Source: Lunularia cruciata (taxonomy: Eukaryota > Streptophyta > Marchantiopsida > Lunulariales > Lunulariaceae). Taken from it: a stretch of 64,000 nt of DNA. The translations under genes were made by a program, and so were the position numbers. This document shows positions 21,270 to 30,469 of the stretch, piece after piece. The stretch lies in assembly GCA_948567375.1 (NCBI GenBank), contig OX419756.1, positions 60,898,333 through 60,962,332 of the forward strand. The letters are read 5' to 3'. Position 1 is the stretch's first letter; each line of letters begins with the position of its first letter. The notes under the pieces are model-generated. The model saw only the letters and a list, made by a program, of their open reading frames with translations. It was not told where the DNA came from and searched no databases.

Positions 21270-22240
21270 CAGTAGAGGGGATATGTCTATTAGAGTTGTT
21301 TGGTGGGATCAGCACCGGACTAGCTGCGGTGTTACAGGCGGGTATCCGAGTACAGAGGTACTTGTATGTAGAGAGAGATGAGACTGCTAGGCGAGTCTCT
21401 CTACATCATGTGGCACACTTGGCCTATTGGTATCCGGAGTTATTACCGATGTCAGCAGTCAGAGGTTACCAGAAGGCCTTACCATGAGACATTTCCTTAT
21501 TGGGGGCGCATGACCTAGAGAGACATGGGCCTATTCACTTGGTGATTTCTGGATGGCCATGTCAGGGACATACACGTGCGGGCCGCGGTTTGGGTCTTCA
21601 GGATCCTCGTTCTGGTGTGTTTTGGGAGATGTTACGGATACTACGACATCTCCAGGTTCATCAGTCTGTTTCTCCAGCTTACCTTTTGGAGAACATTCCA
21701 TTGATGGGTGATTCTCGCACTAGAGTGGTGGCGAGTACACATCAGGTCCATTCTTAGATGGGACCTGCTGTATTGTTAGATGCAGCCAGAGTGGGATCAC
21801 GGGCTCATCGTCTTTGTCTTTGGTGGACGAACCTTTTACCCAGAGAGGTTCTACAGCGTAGTTATGATGGGATTCAGCGACTAGACCACATTCTTGTTGA
21901 TGATATCTTGGATGCTGGACGTCAGTCTCAGACAGTGGTAGTGGCTGATAGGTCACCTATGGCAGTGGTGAACCTAGTTGGACAGCCTAGAGCTGCATTT
22001 CCCACACTCATGAGTTTCCCAGGCTCTCATGCTTTTTGAGAGGGAGGACCTGGACTTGTTTGGGACTCATAGTTACAGCAGTTGGTGGAGCCCAATGCTG
22101 ATGAGAGAGAGCGGGTGATGGGTTTTTGCACCGGTATTACCGCTGTTCCAGCAGTGTCAGAGGCATCCAGGCGTCAGGTGTTAGGTCAGGCTATGGACCT
22201 GAACTGTTTGACCTGGATTGTGAGCCTTGGTTTGGCAGAG
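21270..22240 (+). pseudogene. Element E C5 cytosine methyltransferase domain, DNMT3-like order
   Basis: Between protease and RT lie the ordered landmarks of a C5 DNA methyltransferase. Motif I (LELFGGISTGLAAVLQAGI, about 21285-21340) would bind S-adenosylmethionine. VERDETARRV follows near 21370. Motif IV contains the catalytic Pro-Cys in SGWPCQGHTRAGRG near 21550-21590. Motif VI reads YLLENIPLMGD near 21680-21710. A motif VIII-like stretch (VLLDAARVGSRAHR, then WWTNLLP) is near 21770-21840, and a motif IX-X-like end (ERERVMGF, SEASRRQVLGQAMDL) near 22105-22200. The order I to X is canonical, as in DNMT3, and not circularly permuted as in plant DRM enzymes. The region spans about 320 residues, the normal domain size. 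It is mildly broken. Captured retroelement methyltransferases have been reported in a few algae and protists. Confidence 0.8.
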
Positions 22241-22672
22241 CAGCGTAGGATGCGCTTGATAGGCATCACCACTCGGACACTTGTGAGCCTTGTGCCTATC
22301 GAGACGATTCAGGCACATGCTGGGGGCGATGGACCGAGTGGACATGGTATTCTTGGGACACATCCAGTAGCTACTAGGGAGAGTGGTCTACTTGGAGTCC
22401 ATCTAGGTGAGCGTGGGCTACTTGGATTACACCCTTGGTCCACATGGGATGCAGCCAGAGGACGTATGGAGCTTGCAGCCAGAGTGGAGGGAGTTTTTCA
22501 CACAGAGGTTGGGACCTCTAGTGGTCGGGAGCATGACACCATTGCTCCCAAGGGCCCAGTGTAGCAGCCAGTCAGTACGTCTTCCACTCCTACTACAGTT
22601 ACAGAGGATACTTGGGAGCCAGATCTTGGACCCAAGCTTACTGGAGAGGAAAGACGGAGGGTTTGGAGGTTC

Positions 22673-25333
22673 TTGAGGAGTCACACGAGTTGTTTTGCCT
22701 TTAGTATGAAGGATTTGGGTGCTCTGAAGGGACCTGGTATACGGATTGAGCTGACTAGCGACACACCTGTTTTCCGACGTCCCTATCAATATAGTGAGAT
22801 GGAGAGGACATTGATTCAGAGCCGGAGTAGTGACCTTTTTGAGGTTGGTTTGGTGGAGATTTCACATGGAGAGTATGCATCAGCGACAGTGATGCCAGCC
22901 AAGAAGGATATGCATGGCAACTATACAGATAGGCGGATGTATGGAGATTACCGTCCTATCAACCGACAGACCAGGGCTGATCGGTATGCCATGCCTACAC
23001 CGGAGGAGATTTTTGATGCGATTGGGCATGCAAAGGTCTTCAGTACTTTGGATCTTCGAGCGGGATATCATCAGTTGCCGATCAGGGAGGAAGATAAGTC
23101 CAAGATAGCATTTTGGGCTATTGATCCTCACGGCAAGGATGTGTTATATCAGAGGAGATTCTTACCATTTGGGTTGAAGAATGCTCCTGCTGAGTTCCAG
23201 AGGGTCATGGATAGGATCCTAGCTGGACTGGATTTTGCTCGGTGCTATATTGATGACATTTTGGTGTATAGCACTACTGTGGAGGAGCATGAGAGACAAT
23301 TGTTGGAGGTGTTTGAGAGGTTGAGATCTCATGGACTCAAATTACATCCTGGGAAGTGTAGGTTCTTCCATGAGCAGGTTGAGTATTTGGGTCACACTAT
23401 CTACCCCGGAGGACTTGGTGTTCAGCAGACCAAGGTAGAGGCTATTGCACGTATTCCTCGGCCTACGGATGTGAGCAGAGTGCGAGCATTCCTTGGGTTG
23501 GCGAACTTCTATCGCCGCTATGTTAGAGGATTTAGTGCCATTGCCAAGGCCTTGACGAAGCTGACCAAGCTTACACAGGAGTGGTGTTGGGGAGATGAGC
23601 AGGAGAGAGCTTTTGTAGAGCTCAAGGAGAGGTTGACATCTGCTCCTATTTTGAGGAGACCGATCAGGGGACGACCATTTCAGGTTCACACTGATTGGAG
23701 TATGTTGGGGCTTGGAGCGGTGCTCACCCAACATGATGATGAGGAGAAGGAGTTTGTGGTGGCCTATGCTAGTCGCTCCAACAATTCAGCGGAGGCGAAG
23801 TATAGTTCATATGAGGGAGAGTGCTTGGCAGCAGTTTGGGCAGTAGCACATTTCCGATGTTACCTATTTGGTAACCCCTTCACTCTCATCACTGATCATC
23901 AGCCGCTGAAGTGGTTGATGGAGTCCGACAAGCTTTCAGGGAAGCTTGCACGATGGGCTCTGATTTTACACGAGTATGATTTCACGGTTGTTCACAGACC
24001 TGGAGTGGTGAACCGTGATGCAGATGGGTTGAGTAGAAACCCATGTCCCAGCCAGCAGGATCAGACCGGAGCACGTTGGCATGGTGAGACAGATGAGGAG
24101 ATGGTGCCAGGTTGGCATGCATCGGCCTTTCTGTGTATATTTGTAGAGACTTTGGTGGTATCTCTCTCAGTGCATACAGGAGGAGTTATTGAGGTCACAG
24201 ATCCAGAGAGTGAAGATATTGGTACAGTTCAGCGAGACATTCATGATGATGTCTTAGTGATGGACTATCTTCGCACTGGTGTTGTGGGTGGCACAGTTGG
24301 GGCCAAGGAGAGAGACCGTGTTCTTCAGCGAGCCAGACGGTTCAGATTGGAGGGTAGACACCTTTTGCGTGTATGGGAGGATGGTAGAGTGCGAGTAGTA
24401 CCACTTCCATCACAGAGACCACAGTTGGTCCGTCATGCTCATGAGGAGCTAGGACATTTTGGAGTAAAGCGTACATATAGCTTACTCCAGAGTCATTATT
24501 GGTGGCGCGGTATGCAGACCGAGGTACAGCAGTTTGTTGCCAGATGTGTGGTTTGTGACCGAGTTAGAGCATCATTCAATGCTCCTACGCCACAGTTACA
24601 CCCATTACCTATCATGGGATTGGGTTACCGTTGGAGTTTGGACTTTGCCGGACCTTTACCGCTGACTGTGAGACATCATCGTTATGTTTTGGTGATGGTG
24701 GAGCACTTCTCCAAGTGGATTGAGTTGGTGGCACTTCCTGACAAGTCTAGTGAAGGGACAGCTTACTCGTTCCTAGATCGAGTTCTTAGTCATTTTGGTG
24801 CACCAGCTGAGGTTTTGACTGATCAGGGTACAGAGTTCTTGGGAGAGTTTCAGGTCTTGTGTGACAAGGCTTTGATTGATCATCGTACTACATCCCGAGA
24901 TCACCCTGAGGCAGATGGCTTAGCAGAGAGAGTGGTTCAGACGGTGAAGAGAGGATTGCGAAAGTATGGTTTGCAGAGAGGCCACTTGGGAGATTGGGAT
25001 CTCCATTTATCTTGGTTGGCCATGGGCTATCGGTTCAGCCGGCAAGCCTCCTTAGCATCCTTCTCTCCATACTTTCTACTCTATGGACGAGATCCAGATT
25101 TACCTGCAGCCATTCGTCGAGATGCTACTGTAGTTTTGGACTTGGATGACCCTGATGTATGGATGAGCCCATGTTCTCAGCGGGCAGAGATCTTTCAGAG
25201 AGTGATGCCGATGGCCTTCGAGAACTTGGCGATTGCTCAGCATAGAGATACTTTACGCTATGCTACCATTCGAGGAGGAGGTTATAGACCCTCGATCCGT
25301 CGCTTTCATCCAGGCGACTATGTATATCTATAG
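22673..25333 (+). CDS. Element E reverse transcriptase, RNase H and integrase
   Basis: One long frame of about 886 residues carries the replication enzymes. Reverse transcriptase covers about residues 80-260 (YGDYRPINRQTRADRY, FSTLDLRAGYHQ, LPFGLKNAPAEFQ, YIDDILVYS with the catalytic Asp pair). RNase H covers about 340-460 (FQVHTDWS, YEGECLAAVWA, LITDHQPLKWL). The integrase zinc region (HEELGHFG to CVVC) lies near 600-640. The integrase core follows near 655-800 (WSLDFAGPLP, LTDQGTEF, HPEADGLAERVVQ with the catalytic Glu). The DDE integrase explains the target-site duplication. The frame appears intact along its length, so the element was active recently. Confidence 0.93.
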   Translation: MRSHTSCFAFSMKDLGALKGPGIRIELTSDTPVFRRPYQYSEMERTLIQSRSSDLFEVGLVEISHGEYASATVMPAKKDMHGNYTDRRMYGDYRPINRQTRADRYAMPTPEEIFDAIGHAKVFSTLDLRAGYHQLPIREEDKSKIAFWAIDPHGKDVLYQRRFLPFGLKNAPAEFQRVMDRILAGLDFARCYIDDILVYSTTVEEHERQLLEVFERLRSHGLKLHPGKCRFFHEQVEYLGHTIYPGGLGVQQTKVEAIARIPRPTDVSRVRAFLGLANFYRRYVRGFSAIAKALTKLTKLTQEWCWGDEQERAFVELKERLTSAPILRRPIRGRPFQVHTDWSMLGLGAVLTQHDDEEKEFVVAYASRSNNSAEAKYSSYEGECLAAVWAVAHFRCYLFGNPFTLITDHQPLKWLMESDKLSGKLARWALILHEYDFTVVHRPGVVNRDADGLSRNPCPSQQDQTGARWHGETDEEMVPGWHASAFLCIFVETLVVSLSVHTGGVIEVTDPESEDIGTVQRDIHDDVLVMDYLRTGVVGGTVGAKERDRVLQRARRFRLEGRHLLRVWEDGRVRVVPLPSQRPQLVRHAHEELGHFGVKRTYSLLQSHYWWRGMQTEVQQFVARCVVCDRVRASFNAPTPQLHPLPIMGLGYRWSLDFAGPLPLTVRHHRYVLVMVEHFSKWIELVALPDKSSEGTAYSFLDRVLSHFGAPAEVLTDQGTEFLGEFQVLCDKALIDHRTTSRDHPEADGLAERVVQTVKRGLRKYGLQRGHLGDWDLHLSWLAMGYRFSRQASLASFSPYFLLYGRDPDLPAAIRRDATVVLDLDDPDVWMSPCSQRAEIFQRVMPMAFENLAIAQHRDTLRYATIRGGGYRPSIRRFHPGDYVYL

Positions 25334-25378
25334 CAGACAGCACCGACGACACTTGATGTTTCTACAGGCCGCACTATC

Positions 25379-25678
25379 TTGAGAGTGCGCGAGGTTTTGC
25401 CATCTGGAGTCCTTGTGTTAGAAGGACGTGATGGTGTTGTTTGGAAGGATCATGTACGCAATTGTGCGCCATGCCACCTCCCAAACATTGATGGTACTAT
25501 GGACCCAAGCTTGGCACTTGTACGTGCAGGCTTGAGGTGTATGTTATGTGGCTCTTCTGGTGGAGCTGCTACTATGTTAGTGTGTGATAGTTGTTCGAGA
25601 GGATGGCATATGGCATGTATGACTCCTCCCCTCACGGTGGTTCCTCAGGGACAGTGGTTATGTCCTAGATGTACTTGA
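25379..25678 (+). CDS. Element E PHD finger, C-terminal module
   Basis: A 99-residue frame after integrase ends with a C4HC3 zinc finger: CMLC, an 11-residue loop, CDSC, SRGWH, MAC, then LCPRC. The WH before the histidine-linked cysteine and the tryptophan (QW) two residues before the last cysteine pair are hallmarks of PHD fingers, which read histone H3 tails, often at lysine 4. The upstream 45 residues (VREVLPSGVLVLEG) resemble a small beta-rich integrase C-terminal tail. A role in steering integration by chromatin state is inference. A PHD finger in a Ty3 element has, as I recall, a precedent in the Chlamydomonas element REM1. Confidence 0.85.
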   Translation: MRVREVLPSGVLVLEGRDGVVWKDHVRNCAPCHLPNIDGTMDPSLALVRAGLRCMLCGSSGGAATMLVCDSCSRGWHMACMTPPLTVVPQGQWLCPRCT

Positions 25679-25847
25679 CCTATAGCTAGTTCATTCTTTA
25701 TATGGTATAGATTGCAGACAGGTGACTAACGATGGGGCTCCATAGCACCCGGCCTCCTGATCTTTGCCCATTAGAGGGTATACTATATACTTAGAGTAGA
25801 TGGCTATCTGGAGTTAGAGGGACCTAACCGCCAGCTAGGGGGGCGAT
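25679..25847 (+). other. 3' untranslated part and polypurine tract of element E
   Basis: After the PHD frame a short non-coding stretch ends in the purine run AGGGGGGCGA (25837-25846), the likely primer for plus-strand synthesis. It abuts TGTGGCAC at 25848, which would then be the start of the 3' LTR in the conventional reading. Confidence 0.6.
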
Positions 25848-26509
25848 TGTGGCACTTTAGAGTCTATGTATGACTTATGTGTGAGTTGTGCTTTTATAGT
25901 GTATGATGTTGACAGCGATGTATGTTGTGTAGCGATGTATATACGCACAACAGCTGTCATGCCATTTGTAGTTCCGCATCTAGATGCTCGGACACTGGAG
26001 TTCCAGTGATGGTAGTTAGAGTTATTCTAGCTGTTTCTCAGGGACTACTTTCCGACGGTTAGATTTCGTGTTCGGGGTACTGACTTCACGGTGGGGCCCA
26101 CCGTCACTTTGCACCGTTTGCACCGTCGAGTGTGCCGTCAGCGGGACCGTTAGGGTTTCAGGGCTAGCTCGAGTCCAGGGGGTATAGTTTTGAAGTGAGC
26201 TCCAGAGAGCTCACTTCTCTGATGTTGAGCCTTCGAGTTCCTGGCTATGGTGGACAGAGGCCGGCGAGCGTCACCTAGATTCTCTATGCTTGAGTGGGTG
26301 TGGCTTGACTGTAATCAGTGCCCAGTTGTTGGCAGTTTATAGAGTGACAGATCAAGTACTGATCTGAGTTGAGTTGAGTTGAAAGTGTTAAGCAATCTGT
26401 TTATTGTGGCACTTTAGAGTCTATGTATGACTTATGTGTGAGTTGTGCTTTTATAGTGTATGATGTTGACAGCGATGTATGTTGTGTAGCGATGTATATA
26501 CGCACGACA
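25848..26509 (+). repeat. Compound right end of element E (segments A-B-A)
   Basis: Three blocks follow the polypurine tract: A1 (25848-25952, 105 bp), a GC dinucleotide, B2 (25955-26399, 445 bp), a TTTAT spacer, and A2 (26405-26509, 105 bp). A1 and A2 differ at one position; B2 matches the left end B1 (16578-17022) with about six differences. The whole element therefore reads B ... A-B-A, the split-direct-repeat topology. The outer ends are TGTC on the left and GACA on the right, flanked by TAGG on both sides. The A1/B2 joint contains the palindrome ACAGCTGT. Confidence 0.85.
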
Positions 26510-26513
26510 TAGG
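26510..26513 (+). other. Right target-site duplication of element E (TAGG)
   Basis: TAGG follows the last base of element E and equals the bases at 16574-16577. The minus-strand A-type LTR sequence continues from here. Confidence 0.75.
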
Positions 26514-26781
26514 TCTCTTTAATACTACTCCTATATCTTTTGTTTCTACTATCTCTTCACTACAAACTACGATTACACTCATATCTAGTCTATCTATGTA
26601 TTTATCTTCTAACCCACTCTTCTCTAATATCTTATGTAACTCAACTAAAGGGACTTACAATCCTACTTCTACTACTTTGGACTTCTTCTCTTCCTTCAAC
26701 TCACTACAAATTCTATCTAAATTTGATCTTACTAAATCTAATCTAAGACTCATAGTATCTCCTACCTGTAACATCTTCCCA

Positions 26782-28857
26782 TCAACTTGATCTCAAACAA
26801 ATCAAAAGATTATTCAATTCAGTGTCCTTCACCTTCCTCTTCCAAGTTTCTTGCACAAGCAACTTCAATTTTTGCAGTCTCGCTTCCTCCATTCTGATCC
26901 CGGCTTTAGTACCAAGCATTGATTTGAACTCCTTCACCACTACTCCTATTGCATTTGACTCCACATTTAGCACTACCTTCTCCTTACTTCTATTCTCCTC
27001 CAACTCATTCTGATACATCATCAACTCATCCTCAAACTCTACCTTCAATGCTTCTTTCTCTTGTCCATACATGACTAGTTGATCCTCCACTCCTCTCAAC
27101 AATCTCCACAATTGTTCTTCCTCCCAACTATGCTCTATTAACTCTCATTGCCAAGCTTGGTCTTTCTTTACCGCACTCTTCTTCATACTCTCCAAATCTT
27201 GCTCCATCATTGCTACACTCTCCTTTGAATTTATAACCTCCACTTGTGCATTAGCAAATTCTCTTTTCATTATCTCAACCAATGCCAGCTTCTCCTTTAA
27301 TTCCTCACTACACTTCACCAAGTTTTCCTTCACAACATCCAAGCTTTTATTCCAAAGAATTGCTTTTGCCCAAAGTTCTCTGGCTTCCTTCTCTCCTCAA
27401 GTTCACTTACTTCTCAACACCAAGGTCTCCTCACTCTATTTTGCTATGACTGCTAACTCATCCCTCACTTCAGTATGAGAACTCTTAATCTCTACTTTCT
27501 TCTATTGTAGAAGCACCAATAGAGGACACATGATCTTTGAAAAATACTTGACCCCATCATATTTTCTTCACTGTCACTTACATCTTTGTCCTTGACCGGT
27601 AGTTCTTCAATAGATGCCTTACCCCAAAGATGGGATCTTCATATCTTGAATGTCTCTCCATCCAAACTCTCCTCCTTGGCCACAACTTTGCTCAGTCCAA
27701 CAATGACTACTTGCATATTTCTCTTCTCCTAGCTACCCTTGGAAATACCAAGGTACCCTCTTCTCCTTTCTCCTGCTCATCCTTGGTTGTGGGCAACTCC
27801 AAACTTAGCTTGTTTTCTTCACAAATCCATCCTCATGATTGCTGAACTTTAGTTTCTCCTTCATTGCCACTAATCTACTCTTTGCTTTGTAGTGTAAATT
27901 CTTCTTCTTCTTCCAAAGCTTCTCCCTTCAACTCAGTTTCTCCCTTTGATTTCTCCTCCAAAAGTTGATTCCTTTACTTCTATAGGTGCGGGCTTTGGAT
28001 TAAGTTTTTTGTAGCTTCTAAGGCTACACTAGCATAATTTGTCTGTTGGGTCTACTTCTCTTCCAAGGCATGTGGATATCCATGGCTACTATCTTGTCCT
28101 TCTCCCTCTTCAGATAGTAACCATCACCTTCACAAACCCACTCGATGTAGTATCGTTCATCCTCATTGGCTTCCCTTTGTAGATCAAAGTGCAAGTGGGA
28201 CCGCATTTGTCCTCTCTCCTTTGTGCTTAGGAGATTCAGCCCAAAGTAAAAATGAGCTACAAAGGGTACAAAGTAGTGGGGCTGCATATCCATTCTCCAA
28301 CCAATGATCATCTACCAAACACGTTGGTGCAAACATTTTGCCCAATCTACCGCCTCTCTTGCAAAAATTTGATGGAAGAACACCACTTGCTGCATCATTA
28401 CATAGGTGGTTTGCTCTAGCTTGAACATAACCATCATTGTGCTCACAATCCCTCTTTGAATTGCACCCTTATAACTATCCACCTTGTACCCATTCTTGGT
28501 GCAAGGTCTATTGATAGAATTCCTCACCTTGGCAGTTTCTTTTGAAGCATCACACTTCTCATAGAAGGTGACACATTCTACCTCTCCTACTTCTCTCCCC
28601 ATGACTAATCTCCAATCTGACTCAGCCCATCATGCCGGATCTCCTCTCTTCCCTTCATGCTTAGGCCAGTCTTTGCAATTACTAGCGGCAATTTTTGCCA
28701 TGAACCCTAGAAAACTCAAATTCCAATTCCAAGCCATAAATCTGATACAAAGTCTCAATAAGACTTCAATCCTTGCCACTACATCTAATTGATGCATTGC
28801 AAGACCTCTCACCGCACTCTGATTATTCACTTTTGGCGCAATCATATGCTTCCTCAC
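26782..28857 (-). pseudogene. Second copy of the LTR-encoded coiled-coil protein (broken)
   Basis: On the minus strand this region matches the coding part of the LTR at 10479-13105 piece by piece. Motifs LDVVARIEVLLRL, KNGYKVDSYKGA, KLEQTTYVM and YFVPFVAHFYFGLNLL lie at about 28790-28230. The acidic middle is largely decayed, and coiled-coil heptads lie at about 27340-26790. It is clearly homologous but more diverged than the first copy, with many breaks. Its presence in a solo LTR shows that the gene travels with the LTR itself. Confidence 0.6.
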
Positions 28858-29382
28858 TCTCTACTTGTGAAAGATCAAACCCAAGACTCTAACCAACTCT
28901 TCTTGCATACTTGTAGTTTTCATTCCTTTGGGTCGACTTTGAATAGGGACAGGATAGCATCTAGACATTGCATCACTTCCTCTTTGAAATCTCAATTTTA
29001 TAGTCCTTTGTTGATCGGTCATCCTTTAGTTGCTTCTCCATGTTACTCGCCAATTTTGTGTGTTTGTTTCTTATCACTTCCATGAACATCTTGATCCCAA
29101 GGTAGTCAATTTCTTCTCGTGTACTTTCTTGATTGGCAGAACCCAAGGGAGGTTGTTACAGGTTCTTTAGATCCAAGGGCGCCTCTCAATACAAAGTCCT
29201 CTATCATTGTCTTTTTACTTCCTTTTGTTTGACCCAAGTCCTTCTAACTTTGACCCAAGGTCAACTTCTATTTTACCCAAACACATGATTACTCTTGTTT
29301 TTTCCCCATTTAGCCTTCCTTTGGCTTTAACAATGCAATTCTTCTTTAAAACTTGGAAAAAACAAAAAATATGGGTACCACA

Positions 29383-30469
29383 ATGACCAAGCAAAGAGGA
29401 ATTGGGAAAGGTGAGAAATTTGTATAAGAAGGAGAAAAAGAAGGCCAAAAAAACATGAAGTCAAATGAAAAAACACCTCTCTTGCAATTGATCACAAGCA
29501 ATACAAGGGGGACATTAAAAGACTACAAAGCACATTAAGTATTCTTCGGCTAAAGACCAAATGTAAGCAATAAGCATAAGAAGAACAACTAAAGGCCTTA
29601 TGTGAAGAGGTGGTTAGCATTTGGTGAAGGCCAAGATTCAATTGGTGACTCCCAATATCCAATTCAACAAGTACAAGAGTAAAGTGGGTATCCAATTGTG
29701 GGGAGGGCTACAAAGCTCAAGGTAGAGAAGGAAGAGAGACCATTGAACCAACCCCAATTGAGGGAGGAACTTGTTGTAGAATTTTGAGAAGAAAGTAGCC
29801 ATTTAGAGGAGGAGAGTGTGAAGGTCTTAAAGCAACTAGAAGAAACTAGAGATGAGTTTGTGGCCATGTTGGAGGAAGTAGCACAAGGTAGGCCCACAAA
29901 GAAAAAGTTGCATAAACTGAACTTGTAGGTTCAAAAGTACAAAGAGGATAAGATAGATTAACTTGCAGTTAGATTTAGGGAGCATGAAGACAAGAAGTCT
30001 ACTAAGATAGGTGACACTTATCAATCAAAGATAGCAAGTTACAAGGAGAGGATCAATGTCCTCATTCGGAACTTTAAAGGCAATAGTAGTTCTTTGTAGT
30101 AGTGCTTTAGGCCAAAGACACTTCACTGAAATAATTTCTTTTTAGGTATAGAATCACTATGTAAAAGCAATCCAATAACCTTTGTAGTTGTAAATATCTT
30201 TGGAGGGGAAGTCACTTGGAGTTGTACAAACCTTCACTATTGTCACCTTCCAAGTTGTAAGTCCAAAGAAGTGTAAATTGCAAGTTATCTTTAGGGAAGA
30301 TTTGACATCTTCCTTGACATCTAATTAACCTACATATGATAAGACATATAATTAACCCACATGAGATCAGGATAAGAGATGATTAGAATCCTTATAATAA
30401 TATAGATTGAGTTAGAAGAGTTTTGAAACCCACTTAACCACCAGATCTCTTTGGTGCAAAGCATGAAAT
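29383..30469. other. Repeat-derived sequence, no intact gene
   Basis: The plus strand shows decayed, glutamate/lysine-rich coding texture at about 29700-30090 (for example VKVLKQLEETRDEFVAML), suggestive of a coiled-coil protein fossil. It carries several stops and has no recognisable domain. The remainder is AT-rich. Confidence 0.35.

Larger units (their letters stand above)
16578..26509 (+). mobile_element. Ty3/gypsy element E with DNA methyltransferase and PHD finger
   Basis: This 9.9-kb plus-strand element is inserted in the inverted A-type LTR with a 4-bp TAGG duplication. Its parts in order are: left terminal repeat (16578-17022), leader (17023-18331), gag with two zinc knuckles (18332-20017), aspartic protease (about 20500-20900), a C5 cytosine methyltransferase region (about 21270-22240), RT, RNase H and integrase (22673-25333), PHD finger (25379-25678), polypurine tract (25837-25846), and a compound right end (25848-26509). 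Its terminal repeats differ by about six positions in 445, so it is fairly young. It is mildly broken, by roughly three or four disruptions. RT and integrase identify it as Ty3/gypsy. Confidence 0.9.
15711..29382 (-). repeat. Inverted A-type solo LTR, split by element E
   Basis: On the minus strand this repeat starts TGTGGTACCC at 29382 and ends GTTGTCA at 15711, matching both ends of the LTR at 10119-13896. It is interrupted at 16578-26513 by element E plus one copy of its target site. The coding region of the LTR family is recognisable at 26782-28857. No polypurine tract or pol sequence adjoins its start, so it looks like a solo LTR. I see no clear target duplication around it. It is more decayed than the copy at 10119. 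Confidence 0.7.

Noticed and set aside
21270-22240. Methyltransferase region as a DRM-type plant enzyme
   Set aside because: The motif order runs I, IV, VI, then VIII-X, whereas DRM enzymes are circularly permuted.
25379-25678. PHD finger frame as a separate host gene
   Set aside because: It lies between integrase and the polypurine tract, in the same strand and within the bounds of E, with no room for its own gene structure.
16578-26509. Element E as a DIRS/Ngaro-type tyrosine-recombinase retrotransposon
   Set aside because: The split terminal repeats suggest it, but the coding region has a Ty3 protease and DDE integrase, no tyrosine recombinase is visible, and the flanks show a TAGG duplication.
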